DNA from: Lachnospiraceae bacterium
GTDB lineage: Bacteria > Bacillota > Clostridia > Lachnospirales > Lachnospiraceae
Assembly (NCBI GenBank): GCA_022788085.1
Contig: JALEWA010000101.1
Location: forward strand, 1 to 64,000
Length of the DNA stretch: 64,000 bases
Reading direction: 5' to 3'
The position numbers were made by a program, and so were the translations under genes. Position 1 is the first letter of the stretch, and every line of letters begins with the position of its first letter. The notes under the pieces are model-generated. The model worked only from the letters and a program-made list of their open reading frames with translations, had not been told where the DNA came from and did not search any database. Positions 54,827-63,654 of this stretch are shown here, piece after piece.

Positions 54827-55696
54827 ATGAACATTACAATTACCGGTAATCTTGGAAGTGGCAAATCAAGTATTGGAAAGGTATTAAAGGAGAAGGGGTA
54901 TGAGATCGTTTCAACCGGAAATATCTTTCGTGAGCTTGCTATGGAGAAAGGTTTGTCAGTAGAAGAATTTAATAAGCAGGTCAATGAAGCTACAAGAAAA
55001 GGTGACCGTTCCGTTGACAAAATGATAGATGATACAACAGCGAAGATTGGAAGAGAACGTGACAATGTTATGTTTGATTCCAGACTAGCATGGAATTTTG
55101 TACCGGACAGCTTTAAGGTATTTGTAATAACGGATATTGATGAGGCAAGCAGAAGAGTATTCAATGACAGTGTACGGGCAAATTCCGAGTCTTATGAGTC
55201 GCAGGAGGCATGTAAAAAGGCGTTAGTACATAGACAGGAGATGGAGTCTGTCCGTTTTAAGGAAATCTATCAGATTGATTACTATGATATGAGTAATTAC
55301 AACCTTGTGATCGAGAGCACAAATGCAGCGCCGGCTGAAATTGCAGCAGAAATCCTGGAGAAACTGGAAGATTATCAGGCTGGTAAATTTACAAAGCTGA
55401 TGGAGCTGAATCCGAGTTCCATTTTCGTAAATGATGATGTACCAAATGATGGAGAAGTGACTGTGAATGAAGTGAATGGAACATGGTTCCTGAAAAGCGG
55501 ATTAGATGCGTTTACCAGAGCAATTACAGAAGGAAGAAAGTTCATTCCGGTAAAGGTAGATGCTTCCTATCAGCCCAAAATACAGGAAAAAGAAGTATAT
55601 GAAGCTTTTGAAAAGAGAACGGGAATAAATTATAAGAAATATCCGACACAAGCATTATTAGAAGAAAAAGGATTTATGAATTTTTCAAGAATCTAA
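54827..55696 (+). CDS. Cytidylate-kinase-like protein with extra C-terminal domain
   Basis: 289 aa. Residues ~1-185 resemble clostridial cytidylate-kinase-like P-loop proteins: Walker A TGNLGSGKSSIGKVL, then YEIVSTGNIFRELAMEKG and VMFDSRLAWNFVP. Residues ~190-289 form an additional domain (SSIFVNDDVPNDGEVTVNEV, TRAITEGRKFIPVKV) that I cannot assign. It is not the housekeeping Cmk (ordinary length ~220), so the real substrate is unclear. GGAGG precedes the ATG. Confidence 0.75.
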   Translation: MNITITGNLGSGKSSIGKVLKEKGYEIVSTGNIFRELAMEKGLSVEEFNKQVNEATRKGDRSVDKMIDDTTAKIGRERDNVMFDSRLAWNFVPDSFKVFVITDIDEASRRVFNDSVRANSESYESQEACKKALVHRQEMESVRFKEIYQIDYYDMSNYNLVIESTNAAPAEIAAEILEKLEDYQAGKFTKLMELNPSSIFVNDDVPNDGEVTVNEVNGTWFLKSGLDAFTRAITEGRKFIPVKVDASYQPKIQEKEVYEAFEKRTGINYKKYPTQALLEEKGFMNFSRI

Positions 55697-55700
55697 AGAA

Positions 55701-55741
55701 AAAGCATTTGGAAGAGAATAAAACTTCCAAATGCTTTTTTA
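55701..55741. terminator. Bidirectional terminator
   Basis: AAAGCATTTGGAAG (55701-55714) / CTTCCAAATGCTTT (55724-55737), with A-run before and T-run after. It serves the kinase-like gene and the converging SGNH gene. Confidence 0.9.
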
Positions 55742-55742
55742 A

Positions 55743-56666
55743 TTATCCGTTACACATTTCATAAGCGTAGTTCCTGAGAACTTTAATCCATTCCCGGTAA
55801 GCGGCATTGTTTTCATGAACATAGCCGTCAGAACTGTAGTTTTCATAGATAGCATTTTCCTGATTCATAAGATATTCTGCAATATTGACAAAGCCCCATT
55901 GATTCTCAGTGCATGTAGAAGATAAAAGGGCATTTGCAGCCTGAATAGAAGAATTACTTAAGCCCCCTGTCTGAACATCCTTCATAATACAAGGTATAGA
56001 TAATACATAAATAGTAACCTGAGGATTCTTATTAAGTACTTTTTGAATCAGCGACTTTAAATCCTTTACGAATTGTTCTGGTGTACTGGAAACAAGGTCA
56101 TTCATTCCATAGCAGATAAATACTTTTTCGATATCCGGCATTTGTGAAATAGAATCCTCAATAAGCTGAACCTTTCCATTATATTCCGGCATAATATTGG
56201 AAAAAGTTGTCAAAGCATTCGAAGAAATGGCAGCTTTGGCTGATCCGCTTTGCCTTGCAAGAAAATAAGTGCTTTTAGACGCTATGCTATCAGAATGCTG
56301 TGTACAATAATTTTGAAATCCCACAGAGAGAGAATCGCCAACAAATACTGTGTGCTCAAAGAAGCTGTCATAGTCAGTTCCCTGATATAAGTTATCGGTG
56401 GAAAGAGCTGTCATGGTTATTTCCTGAGCAAGTGGGATTCCCGGCGATGAGAAAGAGGTATCCTCAAAGGTGTCAATGTAGAGGTTGGAATCTCCTTCCT
56501 CAGGGATGATTAAGGGTGATAAGAATGTCTCCTGAACGACTGTAAAATCAGGCTCACTGGTATCCTGTGCATGTACCAGGGAAGAGGTAAATGTAAAAAC
56601 AAGTAGAAGAAGCATAAGAAAAATTCTATGAATATGCTTTGGATTTTTCATGTTTTTCAATATCAT
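55743..56666 (-). CDS. Secreted SGNH/GDSL-family hydrolase
   Basis: 307 aa; start at ATG 56666, seven bases after GGAG (an ATG two codons earlier touches the ribosome site). The signal peptide (RIFLMLLLLVFTFTSSLVHA) has an Ala-type cleavage site. The catalytic blocks are FVGDSLSVGFQNY (nucleophile Ser), YGMNDL (Asn) and SSDGYVHENNAAYREW (Asp/His). Likely an esterase acting outside the cell, for example on acetylated wall or dietary polysaccharide; the substrate is inferred only. Confidence 0.85.
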   Translation of the reverse strand: MILKNMKNPKHIHRIFLMLLLLVFTFTSSLVHAQDTSEPDFTVVQETFLSPLIIPEEGDSNLYIDTFEDTSFSSPGIPLAQEITMTALSTDNLYQGTDYDSFFEHTVFVGDSLSVGFQNYCTQHSDSIASKSTYFLARQSGSAKAAISSNALTTFSNIMPEYNGKVQLIEDSISQMPDIEKVFICYGMNDLVSSTPEQFVKDLKSLIQKVLNKNPQVTIYVLSIPCIMKDVQTGGLSNSSIQAANALLSSTCTENQWGFVNIAEYLMNQENAIYENYSSDGYVHENNAAYREWIKVLRNYAYEMCNG

Positions 56667-56862
56667 AATCATTCTCCATAGTTACATTGATTGTAAATGT
56701 ATCACGAGATATTATAAATGTATAAATTAATTATTACAATAGGATATTATAAAAAAAGAATGAATTTTAGCTGTTTAAGTAGCGAAATACAAGCATATTT
56801 GCTATACTATAGTATAAGTACAAAAGGGGTTATGCTGTCAGGTAACAGTTGGGAGGTATACA

Positions 56863-57096
56863 ATGGGGAATCAGATTGCACTTTGTGCCACAGTAGATGA
56901 TGAAATGAAGAACAAAACAGAGAAGGCACTATTAAAAGCAAAAATTGCATATCTTATGAAATGTGAAAAGAGATTAGAACAGGGTGAGCATGATAAAAAG
57001 GTAGTGTTTTACATTGAACCCTATCAGAAAGAAGAAGCTCTGCATGTTGTAAGAGAGCTTGAAAGAGAAGAAAAAGGATTAGAAATACTTTCATAA
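56863..57096 (+). CDS. Small charged protein (77 aa), unknown function
   Basis: ATG 56863 follows GGGAGGTATACA, and a terminator follows its stop. The product is helical and charged (VDDEMKNKTEKALLKAKIAY, then YIEPYQKEEALHVVRELERE), with no membrane segment or signal. I do not recognise the family. The clean ribosome site and terminator make it a real gene. Confidence 0.65.
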   Translation: MGNQIALCATVDDEMKNKTEKALLKAKIAYLMKCEKRLEQGEHDKKVVFYIEPYQKEEALHVVRELEREEKGLEILS

Positions 57097-57100
57097 AGAG

Positions 57101-57132
57101 AAGATACGCTGTTTTTCGGCGTATCTTTTTTA
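57101..57132 (+). terminator. Terminator of the 77-aa gene
   Basis: AAGATACGC (57101-57109) / GCGTATCTT (57119-57127), then a T-run. Confidence 0.85.
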
Positions 57133-57260
57133 TTAAAGCGATGAGGAAATTATCTGAAAACATTGACTATTGTTTCAAAAGGATATAAAATTGTAATTGG
57201 GATTTATTGCTTTTGCAAAAATAAGAAGGCGAATGATTATATGTGGAAGGGGTGCCTTAC

Positions 57261-59402
57261 ATGGCTGAAGAATTCAATTTAGATGGAATGGTCGATATGT
57301 ATTTATATGAAAACGGTCAATTGCTTGAAAAGCTTGAAGAACTCGTTTTGGAAAATAAGGATGAGGATTCCTTTGATGAGAACAGTATCAATGAAATTTT
57401 CAGAATTATGCATACAATTAAAGGCTCTTCCGGAGTAATGATGTATGATAATATCATGAAGGTATCTCATAAGCTTGAGGATATTTTTTATTTTCTAAGG
57501 GAACATCAGGATATAGAAGAACATCATATGGAGTTGACAGACTGTATTTTTCAGGTACTTGATTTTATTAATGGAGAAATGGAAAAAATCAGAGATGGTG
57601 GCGACCCTGATGGCGACAATTCACAGTTGATTTCTAAAATGGATGCATTTTTAAAACAAATAAAAGATGAAAATAGTGATGGTGCAACATCGGTTGATAA
57701 AAAGAAAGAAGAAAAGAAAACAGAATCTAATATAAAGCTGGGACCAAATCAGTTCTATATTGCACCACAGGTATCTGGAGAGGATAAGTATTTCAGGGTT
57801 AGAATTACCTATAAAGAAGACACACAGATGTGTAATATGCGTGCATATTCAGCAGTTTACGCATTAAAGGAATTTACAGAGGATGTACATTATACACCGG
57901 AAGATATTCTGACCAATGAAGAAACGGCACAAACTATCCTGAATGAAGGGTTCCTGATGCTGATTCATGGAAATTTTACGGTTGAGAAACTTAAAAACCT
58001 GTTAGATACGACAGTGGAAATAGAACAGATAGAAATTGCTGAGTGTGTCAAAGCTGAGTTTGATGCAGGCTTTTCCCCGGAAAATCAGGGACAGATACAA
58101 CCAGGCGAGTCTGCTGATGAGGTGCAGGAAGAAATAAAACAGGAATCTGAGCCACAACCGGGTGATTATGTCATCCAGAAGGAAGCCGGAAGAGCAAAAC
58201 AGATTACAAAATCGAAAAAGAAGAAGGAACACAAACAATCTTTAATGAGTGTTAATATTGATAAAATGAATCTGTTGATGAACCTTATGGGGGAGATGGT
58301 AATTGCAGAATCTGTTGTATTACAGAATCAGGATCTTCAGATTCCGGGATTGGAATTATCCAATTTTAACAAAGCAGCAGCGCAGTTGGCGAAAATAACA
58401 ACGGAAATGCAGGAATTGATTATGTCCATGCGTATGATGCCGCTAACAAATACCTTTCAGAAAATGAACAGAACAGTATTTGATATATCAAGAAAGCTCG
58501 GTAAGGATATTGAGTTTGAAATGATTGGGGATACTACTGAAGTAGATAAGAATATTATCGAGACCATTTCTGATCCATTGATGCATCTTGTCAGAAATTC
58601 TGTTGATCATGGAATTGAAACAAATGAAGAAAGGGAACAGAAGGGAAAGACAGAGAAAGGTAAAATCATTCTGGAAGCTAAGAATGAGGGTGGTAAAGTA
58701 TGGATTACCGTTCGTGATAATGGAAGAGGACTAAATCGTAAGAAACTGTATAAGAAAGCGAAAGAAAATGGTATTTTACCGGACAACCGTGCAGAAAACG
58801 AATATACAGATAAAGAGATATATCAGTTTATTACTTATCCGGGCTTTTCAACGAAAGAACAGGTTACAGAATATTCCGGAAGAGGCGTTGGTATGGATGT
58901 TGTTGTTAAGAACATCCAGAAAATAGGCGGAGTTCTGGACATTGAGTCAGAGGAGAATAAAGGCTCTGCCATGACGATGAAGATTCCACTGACAATGGCA
59001 ATTATTGATGGTATTGTAATGAGAAACGGAAATACAAAATTTGTAATGGAGACTTCAGCAATTAAAGAATTTATTCGCGTGACTGAGGATAAGATGATTC
59101 ATGAACCGAACGGAGAGGAATATGTCATGATCCGTGGTGAATGTTATCCGATTCTGAGACTGAGTCAGAAGTATCATCTGGAGAATGCGGTACAGAGTGT
59201 AGAGGATGGCGTTATTCTGATCCTTGAATATGAAGGGAAAACACTTTGTGTACTAATTGATGAATTAATTGGGACACAGGAAATAGTAGTAAAGCCGATA
59301 CCATCCTATGTAAAAAAAGTTCATGGCATATCTGGTTGCACGCAGCTTGGAGATGGAAGCATTGCACTGATTCTTGATGTTAGTGGTCTCATGCAGGATT
59401 AA
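57261..59402 (+). CDS. cheA: Chemotaxis histidine kinase CheA
   Basis: 713 aa from ATG 57261, eight bases after AAGGGG. The P1 domain carries the phospho-His (H51) in RIMHTIKGSSGVM. A P2-like and linker region (~155-310) is acidic. The P3 dimerisation helix has VNIDKMNLLMNLMGEMVIA. P4 has HLVRNSVDHGIE, VRDNGRGLN and GRGVGMDVVVKN. P5 (CheW-like) ends LGDGSIALILDVSGLM. It phosphorylates CheY/CheB in response to chemoreceptors such as the one at 44860. An HPt gene follows. Confidence 0.96.
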   Translation: MAEEFNLDGMVDMYLYENGQLLEKLEELVLENKDEDSFDENSINEIFRIMHTIKGSSGVMMYDNIMKVSHKLEDIFYFLREHQDIEEHHMELTDCIFQVLDFINGEMEKIRDGGDPDGDNSQLISKMDAFLKQIKDENSDGATSVDKKKEEKKTESNIKLGPNQFYIAPQVSGEDKYFRVRITYKEDTQMCNMRAYSAVYALKEFTEDVHYTPEDILTNEETAQTILNEGFLMLIHGNFTVEKLKNLLDTTVEIEQIEIAECVKAEFDAGFSPENQGQIQPGESADEVQEEIKQESEPQPGDYVIQKEAGRAKQITKSKKKKEHKQSLMSVNIDKMNLLMNLMGEMVIAESVVLQNQDLQIPGLELSNFNKAAAQLAKITTEMQELIMSMRMMPLTNTFQKMNRTVFDISRKLGKDIEFEMIGDTTEVDKNIIETISDPLMHLVRNSVDHGIETNEEREQKGKTEKGKIILEAKNEGGKVWITVRDNGRGLNRKKLYKKAKENGILPDNRAENEYTDKEIYQFITYPGFSTKEQVTEYSGRGVGMDVVVKNIQKIGGVLDIESEENKGSAMTMKIPLTMAIIDGIVMRNGNTKFVMETSAIKEFIRVTEDKMIHEPNGEEYVMIRGECYPILRLSQKYHLENAVQSVEDGVILILEYEGKTLCVLIDELIGTQEIVVKPIPSYVKKVHGISGCTQLGDGSIALILDVSGLMQD

Positions 59403-59420
59403 TTTGCAGGAAAGGAAATA

Positions 59421-59483
59421 GTGTGCAAAAACCATAAACGGAAGTTTTTGCACACGGCAAATTTGTGCTTTGCACAAATTCGC
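59421..59483. repeat. Pair of adjacent hairpins between cheA and the HPt gene
   Basis: GTGTGCAAAAAC (59421-59432) / GTTTTTGCACAC (59444-59455), followed by GCAAATTTGTGC (59457-59468) / GCACAAATTCGC (59472-59483). The style is similar to the hairpin chains near 38826 and 39363. Confidence 0.6.
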
Positions 59484-59511
59484 AGAATTTGAAGAAGGCA
59501 TGGTGATTAAT

Positions 59512-59862
59512 ATGGAAAATGCAGAGAGGATACTTTTAGAACAGCATGGATTTGACGTAGATGGAACTATGAAGAGGTTTTTAAATAATGAACAATTGTA
59601 TCGTAAATGTTTAAAAAAATTCTTGGAAGATGGAAGCATGGACGAGCTTAAGAAAGCATGTGCAGAAGATGATATCGAGAAAGCTTTTAAAGCAGCACAT
59701 ACTATGAAGGGGTTTATTTCCAATCTTGGCATGAATAAGTTATCTCATTTACTGTATCCGCTTGTAGAGAAGTTGAGAACGGGAAATGCTTTAACACAAG
59801 ATGAAATCAGGGAATTACAGGATGTTTATCAGGAAATGTATGAATTGATTGAAAAAATGTAA
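59512..59862 (+). CDS. HPt-domain phosphotransfer protein
   Basis: 116 aa from ATG 59512; the ribosome site is weak, and other starts up to 59470 are possible but run into the hairpin repeat. The helical bundle has the phospho-His in KAAHTMKGFISNLGMNKL, close to the CheA P1 motif. It probably relays phosphate between kinases and response regulators; its place after cheA suggests a link to chemotaxis. A relic of the MITE-like element's right end follows its stop directly. Confidence 0.82.
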   Translation: MENAERILLEQHGFDVDGTMKRFLNNEQLYRKCLKKFLEDGSMDELKKACAEDDIEKAFKAAHTMKGFISNLGMNKLSHLLYPLVEKLRTGNALTQDEIRELQDVYQEMYELIEKM

Positions 59863-59864
59863 AT

Positions 59865-59880
59865 ATGAAGGTACTGAATA
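59865..59880. mobile_element. Right-end relic of the MITE-like element
   Basis: ATGAAGGTACTGAATA is identical to the right end of the element at 4501-4618, including GTACTGAA (59871-59878). It lies three bases after the HPt stop. Confidence 0.45.
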
Positions 59881-59926
59881 CTTACGATAAATATAGAATT
59901 GGACTGGATTATGGAGGCTGAACAGT

Positions 59927-60499
59927 ATGACAGGAAGAGAAGAATGGACTATAGAGGGGTTCCAATTTGGTTCTGAAAAAGATGCAAAACAGGCAAAAGG
60001 TGAAGAACTTAAGATTCAGAAACTGGAGGATAAGATGGACTATCGCAATCCACATATGGTATTTATGGTCTATCAAAAAGCAATAGAGAATCGCATTTTT
60101 AAGACTCCGGTTGGTTATGAATATTTGAAAAGTTTACAGAAGACCTTGAAGGAAAGTCCATTGATCAGGGAAGAAGTTCCCCCGATTCCTGTAAATCAGG
60201 TCTATAATTTAAGAGATAGTACCAATCCTGTAATTGAAAAGGTTAAGGGAACAAATAAACCTAAGAAGCAACCAAAAGTAAAACAGGAATTCTTTACAAG
60301 AAAAACTTCCATATGTGTAAATGTCATTCTTGCTATTTTAGTTATTGTCATGTTCTGTATTTCCATGACCGGGTCAAGACCAACCATATTGAATTACGAA
60401 AAGGCAATTCAAAATAAATATGCTGCATGGGAACAGGAGCTTGAACAACGGGAAAGTGAATTAAGAGAAAAAGAGAGAGCAATTTTGTCAGAAGAATAA
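59927..60499 (+). CDS. Single-pass membrane protein, unknown function
   Basis: 190 aa. The N-terminal ~125 residues are cytosolic and charged, with MDYRNPHMVFMVYQKAIENR and KTPVGYEYLKSLQKTLKE. One helix (SICVNVILAILVIVMFCISM) lies at ~130-150. The tail is a Glu/Arg coiled coil (YAAWEQELEQRESELREKE). There is no signal peptide. The family is not recognised; it precedes a two-component pair. Confidence 0.7.
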   Translation: MTGREEWTIEGFQFGSEKDAKQAKGEELKIQKLEDKMDYRNPHMVFMVYQKAIENRIFKTPVGYEYLKSLQKTLKESPLIREEVPPIPVNQVYNLRDSTNPVIEKVKGTNKPKKQPKVKQEFFTRKTSICVNVILAILVIVMFCISMTGSRPTILNYEKAIQNKYAAWEQELEQRESELREKERAILSEE

Positions 60500-60577
60500 A
60501 GTAATCATTATTTTCACATTTTTATCACATATAGGTATTATGATAAATATTTAGGATGAAATATATGGAGGTCTGAC

Positions 60578-61258
60578 ATGAATCATTTAAAAATTCTCGT
60601 AGTAGATGATGAAAGCAGAATGCGCAAACTGGTAAAGGATTTTCTGGTAAAACAGAATTATGAAGTATTAGAAGCCGGGGATGGAAGCGCGGCACTTGAT
60701 TTGTTTTTTGAACATCAGGATATTGCACTGATTATTCTTGATGTCATGATGCCGAAAATGGATGGATGGCAGGTATGTAAAGAAATTAGAAATTATTCCA
60801 AGGTTCCTATTATTATGCTGACTGCCAAAGCAGATGAGAAGGACGAACTGCTAGGTTTCCAACTGGGTGTGGATGAGTATGTGACTAAGCCTTTTAGTCC
60901 AAAAATTTTGGTGGCACGGGTAGAAGCGATTCTTAGAAGAACGAATCAGGTAAGTGAAACTGTTACGATGGAGTATGGCGGTATTCAGATTGACAAAGCT
61001 GCGCATGTAGTCACAATTGATGGGAAGCCAATAGATTTAAGCTTCAAAGAGTTTGAGCTTCTTTCCTATTTTATGGAGAATAAAGGAATTGCCCTTTCGA
61101 GGGAAAAAATCCTGAATAGTGTGTGGAATTATGATTATTTCGGTGACGCAAGAACAATAGATACACATGTCAAAAAGCTTAGAAGTAAAATGGGGGACAA
61201 GGGTGATATGATTAAGACGGTTTGGGGCATGGGTTATAAGTTTGAAGAGGCACAGTAG
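60578..61258 (+). CDS. OmpR-family response regulator
   Basis: 226 aa. The receiver has acidic pocket VVDDESRMRK, phospho-acceptor Asp in IILDVMMPKMDGWQ, Thr in MLTAKADEKDE and Lys in YVTKPFSPK. The winged-helix DNA-binding domain has PIDLSFKEFELLSYFMENKG and DARTIDTHVKKLRSKMG. GGAGG precedes the ATG. The cognate kinase gene begins one base after its stop. Target genes unknown. Confidence 0.95.
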   Translation: MNHLKILVVDDESRMRKLVKDFLVKQNYEVLEAGDGSAALDLFFEHQDIALIILDVMMPKMDGWQVCKEIRNYSKVPIIMLTAKADEKDELLGFQLGVDEYVTKPFSPKILVARVEAILRRTNQVSETVTMEYGGIQIDKAAHVVTIDGKPIDLSFKEFELLSYFMENKGIALSREKILNSVWNYDYFGDARTIDTHVKKLRSKMGDKGDMIKTVWGMGYKFEEAQ

Positions 61259-61259
61259 T

Positions 61260-62726
61260 ATGAAATATTCCATAAAACAGCAAATTGCAATGATTTTTAT
61301 AGCAGTAATGGCTGGAACCATTATATTATGCTGGTTTATTAATAATACATTTTTGGAGAATTTCTACATTAATCATAAGACGGCAGCGATACATTCTGCC
61401 TATGACAGTATCAATGAGGCTGCAAATACCGGTGATATCGCATCTGCAAAATTCGATGTAGAATTACGTAAAATTTGTGATATGTATAATATCAGTGTGG
61501 TGGTAATCGATGCACAATCCAATACAATTAAGTCATCATCGCGAGATACGGAAATGTTAATTAGAAGACTATATGATAATGTCTTTTCACCAAGAGATAC
61601 GAAAGACTATCTTGAGGAAACGGAGCATTATTCCGTCGCCATGCAGGTGGACTGGGCAACAAACACGGAATATCTGGAGATGTGGGGTGTCCTGGATAAT
61701 GGGAATCTTTTTCAAATGCGTTCGCCTCTTGAAAGCATAAGAGATAGTGTAAAGCTTGCTAATCGATTTCTTGCTTATGTAGGAGTGTTTGCGACTGCAT
61801 TAAGTGCAGTATTTATATGGTTTGTCACAACGAAAATCACAAAACCAATTATGCAGTTGAAAGATATTTCAGAAAAAATGACAAATCTTGATTTTGAAAC
61901 AAAATATCAAAGTCAGGGAAAAAATGAGATAGATTTACTTGGAGAGCATATCAATCAGCTATCCAGTACTTTGGAACGAACTATTTCCGAGTTAAAGACT
62001 GCAAATAACGAATTGCAGCAGGACATCAGGAAAAAAGAAGAAATCGATGAAATGAGAAAAGAATTCCTTTCCAATGTTTCGCATGAGCTAAAAACTCCTT
62101 TAGCGCTGATCCAAGGATATGCAGAAGGCTTGAAGGAAGGGATTAACAGTGATGATGAGGAGAGTAGGAATTTCTATTGTGATGTTATTATGGATGAAGC
62201 CGGTAAGATGAATACTATGGTTAAGAAACTGTTAACCTTGAATCAACTGGAATTTGGAAATGATAATATCTCGATGGAACGTTTTGATATTGTTACCATG
62301 GTCAATAATTTCCTGCAATCAGCAGATATCCTGCTGAAACAAAACGAAGTTAAACTCCGTGTAGAAGAAAAACCGCCTATTTATGTATGGGCAGATGAAT
62401 TCAAGGTTGAGGAAGTAATTCGTAATTATTTCAGTAATGCCATGAACCATGTGAGCGGTGAAAGAATCATTGATATCAAATATGAGCTGTTAGATGGAAA
62501 AGTTAGGGTATGCGTTTTTAACACAGGAGAACCAATTCCGGAAGATGCCATGCCACATATATGGGAGAAATTTTACAAAGTGGACAAGGCAAGAACACGG
62601 GAATATGGCGGTAGCGGAGTAGGACTTTCCATTGTAAAGGCTATTATGGAGTCAATGAATCAGCAGTATGGTGTAAAGAATTATACAAATGGTGTAGAGT
62701 TCTGGATGGAACTTGAAACAAAATAA
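61260..62726 (+). CDS. Membrane sensor histidine kinase
   Basis: 488 aa from ATG 61260. Two helices (IAMIFIAVMAGTIILCWFI and FLAYVGVFATALSAVFIWFV) flank a ~140-residue extracellular sensor. HAMP (KPIMQLKDISEKMTN) follows. The H-box is LSNVSHELKTPLALIQGYAE, then N-box VIRNYFSNAMNHV, and GSGVGLSIV. It pairs with the response regulator just upstream. The architecture is like VanS/PhoR types; the signal is unknown. Confidence 0.94.
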   Translation: MKYSIKQQIAMIFIAVMAGTIILCWFINNTFLENFYINHKTAAIHSAYDSINEAANTGDIASAKFDVELRKICDMYNISVVVIDAQSNTIKSSSRDTEMLIRRLYDNVFSPRDTKDYLEETEHYSVAMQVDWATNTEYLEMWGVLDNGNLFQMRSPLESIRDSVKLANRFLAYVGVFATALSAVFIWFVTTKITKPIMQLKDISEKMTNLDFETKYQSQGKNEIDLLGEHINQLSSTLERTISELKTANNELQQDIRKKEEIDEMRKEFLSNVSHELKTPLALIQGYAEGLKEGINSDDEESRNFYCDVIMDEAGKMNTMVKKLLTLNQLEFGNDNISMERFDIVTMVNNFLQSADILLKQNEVKLRVEEKPPIYVWADEFKVEEVIRNYFSNAMNHVSGERIIDIKYELLDGKVRVCVFNTGEPIPEDAMPHIWEKFYKVDKARTREYGGSGVGLSIVKAIMESMNQQYGVKNYTNGVEFWMELETK

Positions 62727-62740
62727 ACGGAGGTGTTATT

Positions 62741-63487
62741 GTGAAGAAGGGGAAGATAATAGGAATTACAGTAATGGTGGCGAGCTTATTGACTGGATGT
62801 GTTGATGCTATGCCGGATTTAACAGAAGAGCAGTCTGCACTCATTGCTGAATATGCAGCTGATATGCTGTTAAAGTATTCACCAAATTACAACTATAGGA
62901 TAGCAGATGAAGAAGCACTTGCTGAAGAAGAAACAACAGAAGAAATGATAGAAGAGGCTACACAGGAGCAGAGCGAAGTGGCACAAGAGGAACAGACGCA
63001 GGAATCTGTCAATGAGATGGAAACAGTAGAAACGGAGAACTCATTAAATGTGATTGATGCATCAGAGGTTGATTTTGCAGAAACTTTTGGTGTTGATGGA
63101 GTTGAAATTCGTTATGATTTGCTGGAGGTATGTAATTCCTATCCAAAAGGGGAGAGTGGAAGTGGCTTTTCTGTTAATGCGCCGGAAGGAAAATCACTAA
63201 TTGTGATAAGTTTTATAGTAGAAAACAAGAGTGAAGAGCCAGTCATCTGTGATCTTTTTGAAAAAGATTTTGATGTCAGCATGAATCTTAACAATAGTAA
63301 TTATAAGAAAATCTCAAGTACTTTATTGGTAAATGACTTTACTACGTATATAGAAGAAATTCCTGCAGGAGAGAACAGAGAGGTAGTTATTGTAGCTGAA
63401 ACAGGAGAGATATCAGAGGAAGAAATTAATTCCTGCATACTAAGAATTAGCTCAGATGATGAAAGTATTACTGTTAAATTGAAATAA
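62741..63487 (+). CDS. DUF5067-like lipoprotein
   Basis: 248 aa; starts at GTG 62741, seven bases after GGAGG. Lipobox LLTGC at ~20. An acidic Glu/Thr-rich linker (~55-105) precedes a beta-rich domain (VDGVEIRYDLLEV, LIVISFIVENKSEEP, YIEEIPAGENREVVIV) typical of extracellular immunoglobulin-like DUF5067/DUF4352 domains. It is 14 bases after the sensor kinase, so it may modulate or report to that pair; inferred from position only. Confidence 0.72.
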   Translation: MKKGKIIGITVMVASLLTGCVDAMPDLTEEQSALIAEYAADMLLKYSPNYNYRIADEEALAEEETTEEMIEEATQEQSEVAQEEQTQESVNEMETVETENSLNVIDASEVDFAETFGVDGVEIRYDLLEVCNSYPKGESGSGFSVNAPEGKSLIVISFIVENKSEEPVICDLFEKDFDVSMNLNNSNYKKISSTLLVNDFTTYIEEIPAGENREVVIVAETGEISEEEINSCILRISSDDESITVKLK

Positions 63488-63542
63488 TTGTTAATGCTCA
63501 AAACAAAAATTGAATAAAAAAACAAAAATTAACTGAAAATAT

Positions 63543-63572
63543 TTGTAATTACGAATATATGTATGTTATAAT
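63543..63572 (+). promoter_or_regulatory. Putative promoter of the cheV-like gene
   Basis: TTGTAA (63543-63548), 18 bases, TATAAT (63567-63572), about 80 bases before the gene. Confidence 0.5.
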
Positions 63573-63654
63573 CTAAATAAGATGAGTATTCTGCAAAGCA
63601 TTATGATAAAGAGATTGAAAATATTTCAATTATCTGATGGAATGGAGGTTTAAT

